A DNA stretch of 62,500 nt from Paenibacillus rhizovicinus (GCF_010365285.1 NZ_CP048286.1:4180001-4242500), one strand, 5' to 3'; shown: positions 10,959 to 20,828, counted from the first letter of the stretch. Numbers and translations are program-made. Notes: generated from the letters alone by a model not told the origin.

Positions 10959-12059
10959 ATGATGAAACGAATGATTCAAGGTATCGGTTTATTGTTTGGC
11001 GGCGTTATTGGGGCACAACTATTCGGCTCCGTAAACAGCGGCTTGAGTTTCGTGGCTTCGTCTTCGACGAACGGCATTATGCAGCATTCCGGCAGCTATT
11101 ACATGAGCTTGGGTATCGGTGCGGTGTGCGGGTTTGCGCTCGCGACGGCGCTTGCAGGACCTTTGGAGAAGTGGATGCAGCAAGGAGCGGAAAGGGCTTC
11201 AGCTGTGCCGACGGGAGAATTGCTTTCTGGCGGAGCAGGCTTGCTCGGCGGTTTGGCGGTTTCGGCTTTGCTATATCCGGCGCTGTCGGGACTGAACGGC
11301 GCATGGATGCTTATTCCGATTGCGCTGACGGTGTTCCTCGGTTACGCGGGCATGCGGGTGGGCTTGAGCAAACGTATCGAAATCGGAGAGCGCATTACCG
11401 CTTTTACAGAACGGACCGCGAAGCCTGCACGGCAGGATGAGGAAAGCACCTACGAAGAACATAAGATTTTGGATACAAGCGTCATCATTGACGGCCGCAT
11501 TGCGGATATTTGCAAGACCGGCTTTATTGAAGGCACGCTCGTCATTCCGGAGTTCGTTCTGGAGGAACTGCAGCATATCGCGGACTCGTCGGATCTGCTC
11601 AAGCGTAACCGCGGCCGCAGAGGGCTGGATATTCTGAATAAGATTCAGAAAGAGCTCGATGTCAAAGTGCTGATCTATGAAGGCGATATGGAAGATGGGG
11701 AAGTAGACAGCAAGCTGGTGAAGCTGGCCAAGGTGCTGCACGGGAAGGTCGTTACGAATGATTTTAACCTGAATAAAGTGTGCGAGCTCCAAGGCGTGTC
11801 CGTACTGAACATCAATGATCTGGCGAATGCTGTTAAGCCCGTCGTGCTGCCTGGTGAGGAAATCGTCGTGCAGGTTATCAAGGACGGCAAGGAGCATGGC
11901 CAAGGGGTGGCTTACTTGGACGACGGCACGATGATAGTCGTCGAGGGCGGGCGGGACTATATCGGTACGACGATGGAAGTGCTCGTGACCAGCGTGCTGC
12001 AAACGTCCGCGGGACGAATGATCTTCGCCAAACCGAAGCTGTTGGAAAAAGCACAGTAA
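10959..12059 (+). CDS. yacL: Membrane-anchored PIN/TRAM-domain protein (YacL family)
   Basis: YacL-type proteins combine a membrane anchor, a PIN nuclease-fold domain and a TRAM RNA-binding domain. The 366-aa product has about four N-terminal hydrophobic segments (roughly 5-25, 48-68, 92-110, 115-133). The PIN domain is about 168-290 with acidic residues D172, D178, E203, D250 and D268, and the TRAM domain is about 297-355. The PIN acidic residues are intact, so RNase activity is plausible, although the physiological substrate is unknown to me. The RBS GTGGAGGTGG precedes the ATG. The gene lies upstream of ispD as in B. subtilis. Confidence 0.93.
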   Translation: MMKRMIQGIGLLFGGVIGAQLFGSVNSGLSFVASSSTNGIMQHSGSYYMSLGIGAVCGFALATALAGPLEKWMQQGAERASAVPTGELLSGGAGLLGGLAVSALLYPALSGLNGAWMLIPIALTVFLGYAGMRVGLSKRIEIGERITAFTERTAKPARQDEESTYEEHKILDTSVIIDGRIADICKTGFIEGTLVIPEFVLEELQHIADSSDLLKRNRGRRGLDILNKIQKELDVKVLIYEGDMEDGEVDSKLVKLAKVLHGKVVTNDFNLNKVCELQGVSVLNINDLANAVKPVVLPGEEIVVQVIKDGKEHGQGVAYLDDGTMIVVEGGRDYIGTTMEVLVTSVLQTSAGRMIFAKPKLLEKAQ

Positions 12060-12070
12060 CGCGGTATGAT
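12042..12070 (+). promoter_or_regulatory. Candidate sigma-A promoter of ispDF
   Basis: TTGGAA (12042-12047), a 17-bp spacer and TATGAT (12065-12070) overlap the end of yacL and precede ispD by about 70 bp. Confidence 0.65.
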
Positions 12071-12142
12071 AGTAGACGGATGATTTTCCCTGTACCTTGA
12101 GGCGCACGGAAAGTCGAAGTTTACGGCGGGGCGGTTGAAGGC

Positions 12143-12865
12143 ATGGTAGTAACGGATGCAAAATGGGGCGTCGTCATCGTGGCGGCAGGCCGCGGAACGC
12201 GGATGGGAACGGCAGAGAGCAAGCAGTACTTGCTGCTGAGGGACAAGCCGATTCTCGTACATACCCTGGAAACGTTTGAATCCATGGACGAGATCTCAAA
12301 CATCTGCCTGGTCGTCGGACAGCAGGATGTCGAGCGCTGCAGAGCGTTCGTCTCGGAGTATGGTCTTCATAAAGTAAGAGCAGTCACGGCAGGCGGCAGC
12401 GAGAGGCAGCATTCCGTACAGCTTGGGCTTAGTGCCTTGAGCGGCGATATCGACTGGGTGATGGTGCATGACGGTGTAAGGCCGTTCGTGACGCATCAGG
12501 CGGTGAGGGCCTGCATGGCGAAAGCAATGGAGACAGGCGCCGCGGTACTGGCCGTACCGGTCAAGGATACGATTAAGCAGGTGAACGATAAAGGCGTCAT
12601 TACCGCGACGCCTGAACGGCGAAGCTTGTGGGCGATTCAAACGCCGCAGGCTTTTCGCCGTTCTTTGCTGGAACAAGGGCTGGCGCAGGCGGCGGCGGAC
12701 CGTTTCGTCGGAACGGACGATGCGATGGCGGTTGAAAGGCTTGGCGTATCGGTATCGGTCGCCGAAGGAGATTACACGAATATTAAAATAACGACGCCGG
12801 ACGATTTGCCATGGGCGGAGTTTCTGCTGGCAAGCCGGGAGCGGGAGAGAGGTTCGGACTTATGA
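12143..12865 (+). CDS. ispD: 2-C-methyl-D-erythritol 4-phosphate cytidylyltransferase
   Basis: IspD makes CDP-methylerythritol in the non-mevalonate isoprenoid pathway. The 240-aa protein has the nucleotidyltransferase loop AAGRGTRMG (14-22) with K27, the GGSERQHSV segment, the VHDGVRPF metal/substrate motif, and IQTPQAF near the C-terminus. Its TGA overlaps the ATG of ispF (ATGA), so the two pathway enzymes are translationally coupled. The ribosome binding site is weak (TTGAAGG). Confidence 0.96.
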   Translation: MVVTDAKWGVVIVAAGRGTRMGTAESKQYLLLRDKPILVHTLETFESMDEISNICLVVGQQDVERCRAFVSEYGLHKVRAVTAGGSERQHSVQLGLSALSGDIDWVMVHDGVRPFVTHQAVRACMAKAMETGAAVLAVPVKDTIKQVNDKGVITATPERRSLWAIQTPQAFRRSLLEQGLAQAAADRFVGTDDAMAVERLGVSVSVAEGDYTNIKITTPDDLPWAEFLLASRERERGSDL

Positions 12866-13347
12866 TTCGAGTGGGACAAGGATTTGACGTGCATCAACTG
12901 GTAGAGGGGCGTCCGTGTATCATCGGAGGCGTTACGATTCCGTACGAGAAGGGACTGCTTGGCCACTCCGACGCGGACGTGCTGCTGCATGCGATCAGCG
13001 ATGCAGTGCTGGGGGCGCTTGGCCTCGGGGATATCGGCAAGCATTTTCCGGATACGGATCCGGCGTTCAAGGATGCGGACAGTCTGAAGCTGCTGCAGCA
13101 TATATGGGGACTCATCAAGGAACGGGGCTATAAGCTAGGCAATGTCGATGCAACGATTATTGCGCAGCGCCCGAAGATGGCGCCATACATTCCGCAAATG
13201 GTTGAAGTGATCGCAGGCGCGCTTGAAGCGGAAGAGAGCTCGCAAGTGAACGTGAAAGCAACGACGACGGAACAGCTCGGCTTCGCCGGACGCGGGGAAG
13301 GAATTGCTGCGCAAGCGGTTGTCTGCCTCGTAAAAGTTATGCTATGA
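12862..13347 (+). CDS. ispF: 2-C-methyl-D-erythritol 2,4-cyclodiphosphate synthase
   Basis: IspF cyclises CDP-methylerythritol phosphate in isoprenoid synthesis. The 161-aa protein starts [11 protein letters not shown], with the zinc ligands D9 and H11 and the third ligand in LGHSDADV. It ends with the conserved [14 protein letters not shown] region. An upstream in-frame ATG at 12811 would add 17 residues absent from the family, so ATG 12862, overlapping the ispD stop, is chosen. Confidence 0.96.
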   Translation: MIRVGQGFDVHQLVEGRPCIIGGVTIPYEKGLLGHSDADVLLHAISDAVLGALGLGDIGKHFPDTDPAFKDADSLKLLQHIWGLIKERGYKLGNVDATIIAQRPKMAPYIPQMVEVIAGALEAEESSQVNVKATTTEQLGFAGRGEGIAAQAVVCLVKVML

Positions 13348-13348
13348 T
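13319..13348 (+). promoter_or_regulatory. Candidate sigma-A promoter of gltX
   Basis: TTGTCT (13319-13324), an 18-bp spacer and TATGAT (13343-13348) overlap the last codons of ispF, 38 bp before gltX. Confidence 0.5.
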
Positions 13349-13386
13349 TCACCAATATAAACGATGACGGAAGGAGTCGACTGAAC

Positions 13387-14856
13387 ATGTCCGATTCAAT
13401 CAGAGTGCGTTATGCGCCGTCTCCAACGGGGCATCTGCACATCGGCAATGCCAGAACGGCCTTATTCAATTATTTGTTCGCCCGCAATCTTGGCGGGAAA
13501 TTCATCATTCGGATCGAGGATACGGACGTTAAACGGAACGTCGCGGGCGGCGAGGAAAGCCAACTGACGTATTTGAAATGGCTCGGCATTACATGGGATG
13601 AGAGCGTGGATATCGGAGGAGGATACGGTCCGTACCGTCAAACGGAACGGCTCGATATCTACCGTGAATACTGGCAGGATCTGCTGGACCGCGGGCTGGC
13701 TTATAAATGTTACTGCACGGAAGAAGAGCTGGAGCAGGAGCGGGAAGAACAGACGGCTCGCGGCGAAATGCCCCGTTATTCCGGCAAGCACCGCAGCCTG
13801 ACGGCAGAGGAGCAGGCGGCGTTCGAAGCGGAAGGCCGCATCCCAAGCATCCGGTTCCGCGTTCCGGAGAATAAGACGTATACCTTCAACGATTTGGTCA
13901 AAGGCCAGATCAGCTTCGAATCGGACGGCATCGGCGATTTCGTTATCGTGAAGAAGGACGGTATTCCGACTTATAACTTCGCGGTAGCGCTGGATGACCA
14001 CCTGATGGCGATCAGCCACGTGCTTCGCGGCGAGGATCATATTTCCAACACGCCGCGCCAGCTGATGATCTATGAAGCGTTCGGTTGGGAACCGCCGGTA
14101 TTCGGCCACATGACGCTGATCGTCAACGAGAACCGCAAGAAGCTGAGCAAGCGCGATGAATCCATCATTCAATTCATCGAACAGTACGATAAGCTGGGTT
14201 ATCTGCCCGAAGCGATGTTCAATTTCATCACACTGCTCGGCTGGTCGCCGGAAGGCGAACAGGAGATCTTCTCGCGCGACGAGTTGATCTCGGTGTTCAC
14301 CGCCAACCGTCTCAGCAAGAGCCCAGCCGTGTTCGATACGAACAAGCTGGCGTGGATGAACAATGACTATATGAAGAGAACCGAGCTTCCGCGCGTCGTG
14401 GATCTCTGCATTCCGCATCTGGAGGCGGCCGGCCGCATAACCGGAGACCTCTCCGACAGCCAGCGCGCTTGGATCAACGATCTAGTCGCGCTGTACCAAG
14501 ATAAGCTCCGCTCCGCGTCGGAAATCGTACCGCTGACGGAACTCTTCTACCTGCCTGAACCGGCAGACGAAGAAGAAGCGGTCACCGTCCTGGCCGAAGA
14601 ACAGGTGCCGACGGTGCTGACGGCTTTCCTGGAGCAAGTGAAGACGATGGACGCGCTGACGATCGACGGCATCAAAGCAGCGATCAAAGCCGTTCAACAA
14701 TCGACCGGATTCAAAGGCAAACAGCTATTCATGCCGATCCGCGCAGCGCTGACGGGACAGACGCACGGTCCTGATTTGAATGCGACTATCGTCCTGCTCG
14801 GCCAAGCGAAGGTACAGGAACGTCTACAGGGCCGTCTAAGCTCGCAGCAGCGTTAA
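13387..14856 (+). CDS. gltX: Glutamyl-tRNA synthetase
   Basis: This class I aminoacyl-tRNA synthetase charges tRNA-Glu. In Firmicutes that have the amidotransferase route it also charges tRNA-Gln, supplying the GatCAB pathway. The 489-aa protein has the HIGH-class motif [11 protein letters not shown] at the N-terminus and a KLSKR version of KMSKS near residue 255, followed by the helical anticodon-binding half. AAGGAG lies 9-10 nt upstream of the ATG. It precedes the cysteine T-box leader and cysE-cysS, the classical gltX-cysES arrangement of Bacillus. Confidence 0.97.
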   Translation: MSDSIRVRYAPSPTGHLHIGNARTALFNYLFARNLGGKFIIRIEDTDVKRNVAGGEESQLTYLKWLGITWDESVDIGGGYGPYRQTERLDIYREYWQDLLDRGLAYKCYCTEEELEQEREEQTARGEMPRYSGKHRSLTAEEQAAFEAEGRIPSIRFRVPENKTYTFNDLVKGQISFESDGIGDFVIVKKDGIPTYNFAVALDDHLMAISHVLRGEDHISNTPRQLMIYEAFGWEPPVFGHMTLIVNENRKKLSKRDESIIQFIEQYDKLGYLPEAMFNFITLLGWSPEGEQEIFSRDELISVFTANRLSKSPAVFDTNKLAWMNNDYMKRTELPRVVDLCIPHLEAAGRITGDLSDSQRAWINDLVALYQDKLRSASEIVPLTELFYLPEPADEEEAVTVLAEEQVPTVLTAFLEQVKTMDALTIDGIKAAIKAVQQSTGFKGKQLFMPIRAALTGQTHGPDLNATIVLLGQAKVQERLQGRLSSQQR

Positions 14857-14872
14857 CCGGGCGGGAGGCCAC

Positions 14873-14901
14873 TTGTCAGTTCTAGGACTGTCGGCTATAC
14901 T
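14873..14901 (+). promoter_or_regulatory. Sigma-A promoter for the T-box leader and cysE operon
   Basis: TTGTCA (14873-14878) and TATACT (14896-14901) with an exact 17-bp spacer lie just after the gltX stop. The position fits the start of the T-box leader. Confidence 0.7.
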
Positions 14902-14907
14902 TAAAGT

Positions 14908-15254
14908 AATCAAATCAACGTTGTCGACAGACTTTCGAATCGTTTACATGAAGAAGGCATGGAACAGGATCGTTTATTTCGAACGGGAATTACAGAGATG
15001 GCGACCTTTCGAACGGAGCCGCTTTACAGCCGGCCTGCGTTTCGATCGGGTGGAAGTCGCCGATTGCCGGAAATAGACATTGCGCCTGGGAGCCGCATCT
15101 CCGAACTGCCGTTTGCGCAGGGTGGGCGATGACGAACGCGTCCTCGTTACGGACGTCAAGAACGTACGCGCCTGCGGAAGCAAGCGCTGCGAAGCAGAGT
15201 GGAACCGCGTGAATACGCCTCTGCAGCCCTGAATGGGCTGCGGAGGCTTTTTGT
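14908..15254 (+). promoter_or_regulatory. T-box leader RNA upstream of cysE-cysS (probably cysteine-specific)
   Basis: The hallmark T-box AGAGTGGAACCGCGT is at 15196-15210. AGAG and GCG flank the TGGAACC bulge and can pair with CGCCTCT at 15216-15222 to form the antiterminator. The competing terminator stem is GCCTCTGCAGCCC / GGGCTGCGGAGGC (15217-15229, 15235-15247) followed by TTTTTG. AGAGA at 14994-14998 may be the stem I AG bulge. A TGC Cys codon at 15036-15038 on the likely 3' side of stem I is my best specifier candidate, but the usual AGTA motif is not clear. Uncharged tRNA-Cys would favour read-through into cysE and cysS. This leader fills the 493-bp gap after gltX. Confidence 0.88.
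15217..15254 (+). terminator. T-box-controlled attenuator terminator
   Basis: A 13-bp stem with one G-U pair, loop TGAAT and a T-run. Its 5' arm is shared with the antiterminator, so the two structures are mutually exclusive. Confidence 0.88.
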
Positions 15255-15349
15255 TTACCTGTCCGAAATCGATCCGAACGATACGTTTACGCTATTCCCG
15301 GCTTGAAGGGATTCGATTCACCTTGCTTGGTTAGAGAGGAGGCGTGACT

Positions 15350-16036
15350 ATGCTGCGCACGATGAGATCGGATATCCAGGCCGTGCTCGAGAATGACCCT
15401 GCCGCCCGGAACAGGTTTGAGGTCGTATTCACGTACTCGGGGCTTCATGCGATCTGGGCGCATCGAGTCGCGCACGCCTTGTTCAAGCGCAAATGGTTTA
15501 CGGTCGCCCGCGTCATTTCTCAGACGAGCCGGTTTTTCACGGGGATCGAAATCCATCCCGGCGCGCGGATCGGAGAGCGGTTGTTCATCGACCACGGCAT
15601 GGGCATCGTCATTGGGGAAACCTGTGAAATCGGCGATAACGTCATCATCTATCAAGGGGTCACGCTCGGCGGTACGGGGAAAGAGAAAGGCAAACGCCAT
15701 CCGACGATCGGCAACAATGTCGTCCTTGCTTCCGGGGCGAAGGTTCTAGGCTCCTTCAAGGTTGGAGACAATGTGAATATCGGCGCGAATTCCGTTGTGC
15801 TGCGCGAGGTACCGGCCAACAGCACGGTTGTCGGTATTCCGGGCAGGGTCGTCAAACGCAACGGCGCACGGGTCAACGATCGGCTCGATCATGCACAGCT
15901 TCCCGACCCTGTTATTGAAATGCTCCTGGCGCTGCAGAAGGAAGTGGCGGAATTGCGGGCGGAGCTTGATCGCGAGAAAGAGAAGACGAAGGCAAGACAT
16001 AAACAGCCAGTAGCTGGAGGAGAAACGAGATCATGA
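15350..16036 (+). CDS. cysE: Serine O-acetyltransferase
   Basis: CysE makes O-acetylserine, the acceptor for sulfide in cysteine synthesis. The 228-aa protein has the N-terminal helical region, a left-handed beta-helix of hexapeptide repeats (about 65-170), and the catalytic loop [10 protein letters not shown]. The C-terminal tail after residue 195 is a charged coiled coil. ATG 15350 is preferred over GTG 15344 because AGAGGAGG is spaced correctly from it. The stop overlaps the cysS start (ATGA). The T-box leader controls both genes. Confidence 0.96.
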   Translation: MLRTMRSDIQAVLENDPAARNRFEVVFTYSGLHAIWAHRVAHALFKRKWFTVARVISQTSRFFTGIEIHPGARIGERLFIDHGMGIVIGETCEIGDNVIIYQGVTLGGTGKEKGKRHPTIGNNVVLASGAKVLGSFKVGDNVNIGANSVVLREVPANSTVVGIPGRVVKRNGARVNDRLDHAQLPDPVIEMLLALQKEVAELRAELDREKEKTKARHKQPVAGGETRS

Positions 16037-17433
16037 CGTTACGAATATATAATACCTTGTCGCGCGAGAAGGAAGTTTTCAAGCCCCTTGTACCGGGTAA
16101 AGTAAACATGTATGTTTGCGGACCGACCGTTTATGACTATATTCACATCGGCAACGCGCGTCCGGCGATTTTCTTCGACGTCGTGCGCCGGTACTTGGAG
16201 TCGCTTGATTATGCCGTCAATTACGTTGTCAATTTCACCGATGTCGACGATAAACTGATCCGCAAAGCGGAACAGCTCGGTACGACGGTACCGGAAGTGG
16301 CCGAGAGGTTCATCGCCGCGTTCAAAGAGAACATCGAAGGACTCGGTATTCATAAAGCATCCATGAATCCGCGCGTAACGGAGAACATTCCCGAAATTAT
16401 CGCGTTGATCGAAGAGCTCGTTGCCAACGGCCATGCGTACGAGAACGGAGGCGACGTGTTCTTCCGAACGAGCACGTTCCCAAGCTACGGTAAACTGTCG
16501 CATCAGAACTTGGAAGAATTGCAGCTTGGCATCCGGATCGGCGTCGACGAGCGCAAGGAAAACGGTCAGGACTTCGTGTTGTGGAAAGCGGCGAAGCCCG
16601 GCGAGATTAACTGGGACAGTCCTTGGGGACCGGGACGTCCGGGCTGGCATATTGAATGCTCGGCGATGGCGCGCAAATATTTGGGCGACACCTTGGATAT
16701 CCATGGCGGCGGGCATGACCTGCAGTTCCCGCATCACGAATGCGAAATCGCGCAGTCGGAATCCGTGACGGGCAAACCGCTCGCCACGTATTGGATGCAT
16801 AACGGGTATATTAATATTAACAACGAGAAAATGTCCAAGTCGCTCGGCAACGGCATTACTGTTCAAGACATGCTGACACGGATCAAGCCGGCCGTTATTC
16901 GTTACTTTATGCTTTCCGCGCACTACCGTAGCCCGCTCAACTTCAGCGACGAGACGATTGCCCAAGCGGAGAACAGCATCGAGCGGATCGCCAATTCCGT
17001 AGCGAACATTAAGCATCGCCTGTCCGCCGCGGTCAGCGATCCTGGCGAGGAATTGGCGCCGCTGCAAGCGCGGATCGATGAGATCAAGGCGCTGTTCAAC
17101 GCGAAGATGGATGATGACTTCAATACGCCGGATGCGATCACGGCCGTATTCGAATTGGTCAGCGAGGCAAACCTGCATCTCCAGCGTCCGGTGGTTTCGC
17201 CGGAGGCGCTTCAGCTTTTGCTCGCGGCATTCGAATCGTTCGACCGCGTGCTCGGTTTGCTCGCGGCCGACGAAGAACTGCTGGATACGGAGATCGACGC
17301 GTTGATCATTGAACGTACGGAAGCTCGCAGCAGCAAGAACTGGAAGCGGGCCGACGAGATTCGCGACCTGCTCGCGGCACAGGGAATTGTGTTGGAAGAT
17401 ACGCCGCAGGGCATCCGTTGGAAACGCAAATGA
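16033..17433 (+). CDS. cysS: Cysteinyl-tRNA synthetase
   Basis: This class I synthetase charges tRNA-Cys using a zinc ion to select cysteine. The 466-aa protein shows C29, the HIGH-class motif YIHIGNARP (37-45), the zinc-site GWHIECS and HHECE segments, and KMSKSLGN. It is co-expressed with cysE, so precursor supply and charging capacity respond together to tRNA-Cys charging through the T-box. Its TGA overlaps the mrnC ATG. Confidence 0.97.
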   Translation: MTLRIYNTLSREKEVFKPLVPGKVNMYVCGPTVYDYIHIGNARPAIFFDVVRRYLESLDYAVNYVVNFTDVDDKLIRKAEQLGTTVPEVAERFIAAFKENIEGLGIHKASMNPRVTENIPEIIALIEELVANGHAYENGGDVFFRTSTFPSYGKLSHQNLEELQLGIRIGVDERKENGQDFVLWKAAKPGEINWDSPWGPGRPGWHIECSAMARKYLGDTLDIHGGGHDLQFPHHECEIAQSESVTGKPLATYWMHNGYININNEKMSKSLGNGITVQDMLTRIKPAVIRYFMLSAHYRSPLNFSDETIAQAENSIERIANSVANIKHRLSAAVSDPGEELAPLQARIDEIKALFNAKMDDDFNTPDAITAVFELVSEANLHLQRPVVSPEALQLLLAAFESFDRVLGLLAADEELLDTEIDALIIERTEARSSKNWKRADEIRDLLAAQGIVLEDTPQGIRWKRK

Positions 17434-17900
17434 TGGACGTGAATGCGGAAGGACTCAACCTTTGGTTTCACGACCCGATGAAGCCGATCAATTTGATGAA
17501 CCCCATCGTACTCGCATACATTGGGGATGCTGTATATGAAGTATTGGTTCGGCAGTACCTAATCTCGCTGCCGAACCATAAGCCGCATCATTTGCACAAG
17601 CAGGCGACGCAGTTCGTGTCGGCCAAAGCCCAGTTTCTTATTTTGGAGAAATGGCGGCCGCACTTATCGGAGGAGGAAGCCGATATCGTGCGGCGGGGAC
17701 GCAACGCGAAATCGGGCACGATGCCGAAGAATGCCGATCCTGCGCATTACAAACAAGCGACGGCGCTGGAATGCCTCGTCGGTTACTTATATTACGGAAA
17801 GCAGGTCGGACGTCTGCGAGAGTTGATGGCGATCGCTTTTGGCGAAACGGATGAAACGCTGGCGGAAGCCGGCACAACGAAGGAGAATTATGATGCGTGA
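17430..17900 (+). CDS. mrnC: Mini-ribonuclease 3
   Basis: Mini-RNase III is a compact RNase III-like enzyme without a double-stranded RNA-binding domain. In B. subtilis it matures 23S rRNA ends. The 156-aa protein carries the RNase III signature-like segment AYIGDAVYEVLVR (29-41) and a second acidic segment (ALECLVGYLYY). Start codons at 17418, 17430 and 17433 are all in frame. 17430 overlaps the cysS stop and fits coupled translation, but the exact start is uncertain. rlmB overlaps its 3' end. Confidence 0.92.
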   Translation: MMDVNAEGLNLWFHDPMKPINLMNPIVLAYIGDAVYEVLVRQYLISLPNHKPHHLHKQATQFVSAKAQFLILEKWRPHLSEEEADIVRRGRNAKSGTMPKNADPAHYKQATALECLVGYLYYGKQVGRLRELMAIAFGETDETLAEAGTTKENYDA

Positions 17901-18666
17901 GCGTGAGCATGAACATGAAGATGATTCGCAGGAATGGATAGCAGGCAAGCATCCCGTAATGGAGGCGCTGCGTTCGGGACGCGAAATCAATAAAATCTGG
18001 GTCGCGGAACAAGCGCAGAAGAATGCGCAGCCGATTATTCTGGAAGCCAAGAAAGCGGGACTTATCGTCCAAATCGTCGATAAGCGCAAGCTTGACCAAA
18101 TGGTAGAGGGCATGGCGCACCAGGGGGTCGTTGCACAGGCGGCTGCCCACCGTTACTTCGAGGTGGATGAACTGCTGAGCCGGGCGAAAGACAGCGGTGA
18201 AATGCCCTTCTTCCTGCTGTTGGACGAGATCGAGGATCCCCACAACTTGGGCTCCATTCTGCGGACGGCGGAGTGCACGGGAGTACACGGCGTCATTATT
18301 CCTAAGCGCCGTTCGGCGTCTTTGACGGCTACCGTGACCAAGACATCAGCCGGGGCGGTAGAGTACGTGCCGGTCGCGCGGATCACGAATATGGCACAAA
18401 CGATCGACAAGTTGAAGGAAGCGGGCGTCTGGGTAGCAGGTGCGGATGTCGGCGCGGAGCGGGACGTGTTTACATCCGGGATGAAGTTCGATATGCCGCT
18501 GGCTATCGTCATCGGCAATGAAGCGAAGGGAATCGGAAGACTTATTCGTGAGAAATGCGATTTTCTCATCAAGCTTCCGATGCACGGACAACTGAATTCG
18601 TTGAACGCATCCGTCGCTGCCGGTGTTCTGATGTATGAAGTGTTGCGCCAGCGTCTCGGCAAATAG
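17890..18666 (+). CDS. rlmB: 23S rRNA (guanosine-2'-O-)-methyltransferase, RlmB/TrmH type
   Basis: This SPOUT-fold enzyme methylates a ribose in 23S rRNA. The 258-aa product has an N-terminal L30e-like substrate-binding domain (starting near AGKHPVMEAL) and a C-terminal knotted SPOUT domain with the motifs IGNEAKGIGR and LPMHGQLNSLNASVA. AAGGAG sits before consecutive ATG codons at 17890 and 17893. It overlaps mrnC by 11 bp, grouping two rRNA-maturation genes. The exact modified nucleotide cannot be read from sequence. Confidence 0.93.
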   Translation: MMREREHEHEDDSQEWIAGKHPVMEALRSGREINKIWVAEQAQKNAQPIILEAKKAGLIVQIVDKRKLDQMVEGMAHQGVVAQAAAHRYFEVDELLSRAKDSGEMPFFLLLDEIEDPHNLGSILRTAECTGVHGVIIPKRRSASLTATVTKTSAGAVEYVPVARITNMAQTIDKLKEAGVWVAGADVGAERDVFTSGMKFDMPLAIVIGNEAKGIGRLIREKCDFLIKLPMHGQLNSLNASVAAGVLMYEVLRQRLGK

Positions 18667-18668
18667 CC

Positions 18669-19190
18669 GTGCGCCGGCGAGATGATGTCCTGCTCGTTGA
18701 CGGTTACAATATGATCGGAGCATGGCCGGAGCTTGCTGTCCTCCGGGACAAGGATCTGGAGGACGCGCGCGACCGTCTGTTGGAGTTGCTGGCGGATTAT
18801 CAAGGATTCACAGGGATGACGGTCGTGGTTGTGTTCGATGCCCATCAGGTGCCCGGTGTTGGATCTACGTTCAAGCAGCATCGGTTGACGGTCGTTTACA
18901 CCAAAGAGAAGGAAACGGCAGACGCCTGCATCGAGCGGCTAGCCTCGGAACTGGCCATGCGCAGCCGGAATATTCATGTCGCCACTTCAGACTTGGTGGA
19001 ACAGCATGTCGCTTTCGGTAAAGGCGCGCTCCGTATATCCGCAAGGGAATTGCTTATCGCGATCAAGCAGAACCGTAAGGCCATTGAGCAAAAGGTCGAG
19101 CAGAAAAGCAAGGTTCGGAATGAACTGGACGGCAACCTTAGCATGGATATCCGAATGAAGCTGGAGAATTGGCGCAGAGGGAAGAATTAG
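18669..19190 (+). CDS. rae1: NYN-domain endoribonuclease YacP (Rae1)
   Basis: YacP/Rae1 is a PIN-like NYN-fold nuclease that, in B. subtilis, cuts mRNA in the ribosomal A site. The 173-aa protein begins with the LLVDGYNMIGAW metal-binding motif (9-20), has VVVFDAHQVPG and a TKEKETADACIE segment carrying further acidic residues, and ends in a basic C-terminal helix. The start is GTG, two bases after the rlmB stop, with no obvious Shine-Dalgarno of its own, implying re-initiation. Confidence 0.92.
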   Translation: MRRRDDVLLVDGYNMIGAWPELAVLRDKDLEDARDRLLELLADYQGFTGMTVVVVFDAHQVPGVGSTFKQHRLTVVYTKEKETADACIERLASELAMRSRNIHVATSDLVEQHVAFGKGALRISARELLIAIKQNRKAIEQKVEQKSKVRNELDGNLSMDIRMKLENWRRGKN

Positions 19191-19300
19191 TGTCGATTTC
19201 ATGTGAAATCAAGGTCAAAATAACTGACACGAACATCTGTTTTTTCGGATCGAAATCCCATTTTTGCTAGATAATAAGCGACGTTTTGAGGGGATCGTCA

Positions 19301-19330
19301 TTGACTGTTAAAGGTTACGTACTGTATACT
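19301..19330 (+). promoter_or_regulatory. Sigma-A promoter of sigH
   Basis: TTGACT (19301-19306), an 18-bp spacer and TATACT (19325-19330). The 286-nt region between yacP and sigH therefore contains a separate promoter. In B. subtilis this promoter is repressed by AbrB, but no AbrB site can be called from sequence. Confidence 0.75.
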
Positions 19331-19476
19331 GAGTCTATGTTTCTGAACGGTGATTGCTGCTAGAATGATGATTCTAGCTTACACGATCTATTTGGTATGA
19401 CATTGCGGGCCGGTAAATACGTTTTAGCTGCTGAAGTTAAGGGGCATTCATGCCTTTCGAGCCGGAGGGATTGTTC

Positions 19477-20127
19477 GTGAGCATCGACCTCAGAGAATGG
19501 AAAACGCTGGACTTTGACTGCAAAACGGACGAAGACGTTGTCGAGATGGTTCGCGAAGGCGACGGCGAAGCGTTGGAGTATTTGATCAATAGGTATAAGA
19601 ACTTTGTCCGGGCAAAGGCGCGTTCCTATTTTCTAATCGGGGCCGACCGCGAAGATATTGTCCAAGAGGGCATGATCGGACTCTATAAAGCGATTCGAGA
19701 TTTCAAAGGCGAGAAGTTAGCTTCATTCAAGGCGTTTGCCGAGTTGTGCATCACGAGGCAGATCATTACGGCCATCAAGACGGCCACGCGCCAGAAGCAT
19801 ATCCCGTTGAATTCTTACGTTTCGCTGGACAAGCCCATTTACGACGAAGACTCTGACCGAACGCTGCTGGACGTTATCTGCGGAACGCGGGTATCAGACC
19901 CGGAAGAATTGATCATTAATCAGGAAGAGTTTGTGGGCCTTGAAGACAAGATGTCAGAGATTCTAAGCGATCTGGAGCGTAAAGTTCTGATGCTTTATCT
20001 GGACGGCAAGTCTTATCAGGAAATCGCGGTTGAACTTGACCGTCATGTGAAGTCGATTGACAATGCACTGCAGCGCGTCAAGCGGAAGCTTGAACGATAT
20101 TTGGAAGTCCGTGACATCGGAATTTAA
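19477..20127 (+). CDS. sigH: RNA polymerase sigma factor SigH (sigma-30)
   Basis: SigH directs transcription at the onset of sporulation and in stationary phase. The 216-aa product closely matches the family through region 2 (NFVRAKARSYFLIGADREDI and the downstream QEGMIGLYKAIRDF) and region 4 helix-turn-helix (SYQEIAVELDRHVKSIDNAL). Two starts are possible. ATG 19450 follows AAGGGG. GTG 19477 follows GGAGGG and gives MSIDLREW, a length near that of B. subtilis SigH (218 aa), and is preferred. It is monocistronic, ending in a terminator. Confidence 0.95.
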   Translation: MSIDLREWKTLDFDCKTDEDVVEMVREGDGEALEYLINRYKNFVRAKARSYFLIGADREDIVQEGMIGLYKAIRDFKGEKLASFKAFAELCITRQIITAIKTATRQKHIPLNSYVSLDKPIYDEDSDRTLLDVICGTRVSDPEELIINQEEFVGLEDKMSEILSDLERKVLMLYLDGKSYQEIAVELDRHVKSIDNALQRVKRKLERYLEVRDIGI

Positions 20128-20139
20128 CCCTGTATGATC

Positions 20140-20163
20140 AGAGCCGATATGGCTCTTTTTTAA
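20140..20163 (+). terminator. Terminator of sigH
   Basis: AGAGCC, loop GATAT, GGCTCT, then a run of T, starting 13 bp after the stop. Confidence 0.88.
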
Positions 20164-20314
20164 TGGGAAGGGTTTTCGGTGTTTGAAACCACCTATCGGT
20201 GACGATACTGGTTACTGACGAAGAGAAAATTTTCGCCTGCTTTGCGCTGTTGTGCCTCGCACCAAGACGAATAATTGCTAAGCTGATAGAGAGGTGCTGC
20301 GGCACGGTTTTCCA

Positions 20315-20343
20315 TTGACACTCCCTATTGCTTGTGATAAAGT
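20315..20343 (+). promoter_or_regulatory. Sigma-A promoter of rpmG-secE-nusG
   Basis: A perfect TTGACA (20315-20320), an exact 17-bp spacer and TAAAGT (20338-20343) lie in the 321-bp gap after sigH. The transcript would have a ~100-nt leader before rpmG. Between the sigH terminator and this promoter I see no further feature. Confidence 0.8.
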
Positions 20344-20448
20344 GTTTTGGTAGCCCTAAATAGGTCTTTTTTTATTATGGGTCAATCAGGCTAGTTTCAC
20401 ATACAGTGCTACAAACTTTATCTATGCTTAGTTTGGGAGGTGTCAACA

Positions 20449-20598
20449 ATGCGGGTAATTATTACGTTGGCTTGCACAAACTGCAAACAAAGAAACTATG
20501 CTTCCAGCAAGAACAAACGGAATCACCCTGACCGTATTGAGATGAAGAAGTTCTGCAAGTATTGTAACGAGCATACTCCTCATCGCGAAACAAGATAG
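20449..20598 (+). CDS. rpmG: 50S ribosomal protein L33, zinc-binding form
   Basis: L33 is a small protein of the large subunit near the E site. The 49-aa product reads [12 protein letters not shown] at the N-terminus and has two zinc-ligand pairs, CTNC and CKYC, so it is the zinc-containing form. GGGAGGTG precedes the ATG by a suitable distance. It leads the rpmG-secE-nusG cluster, the standard bacterial order. Confidence 0.96.
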   Translation: MRVIITLACTNCKQRNYASSKNKRNHPDRIEMKKFCKYCNEHTPHRETR

Positions 20599-20618
20599 GT
20601 CATTTTGGAGGTGTGGAC

Positions 20619-20828
20619 GTGGCATTTTTAGCTAAACTGAAGCAAAGCTTCGGGTCGACGTTTTCCTTCTTCACCGACAGCTTCGCGGAATTAAAGAAAG
20701 TCCGCTGGCCAAGCCGTAAGGAATTGACAAGCTATTCGCTCGTAGTTTTCTTTACGATCATAGCGGTGACAATTTACTTCTGGGTACTTGACATCGGAAT
20801 TTCCGCATTGGTCGAACTGATTGTTTAA
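20619..20828 (+). CDS. secE: Preprotein translocase subunit SecE
   Basis: SecE clamps SecY in the membrane translocon. The 69-aa single-spanning form typical of Firmicutes has an amphipathic helix with the conserved ELKKVRWPSRKEL segment and one C-terminal transmembrane helix (about 38-62). GTG 20619 is chosen over GTG 20613 because TTGGAGG is 7 nt upstream of it. Confidence 0.95.
   Translation: MAFLAKLKQSFGSTFSFFTDSFAELKKVRWPSRKELTSYSLVVFFTIIAVTIYFWVLDIGISALVELIV

Noticed and set aside
14873..15076. A 67-codon open frame after gltX
   Set aside because: It lies in the T-box leader and starts at the promoter -35 region. The RNA structure explains the sequence better.
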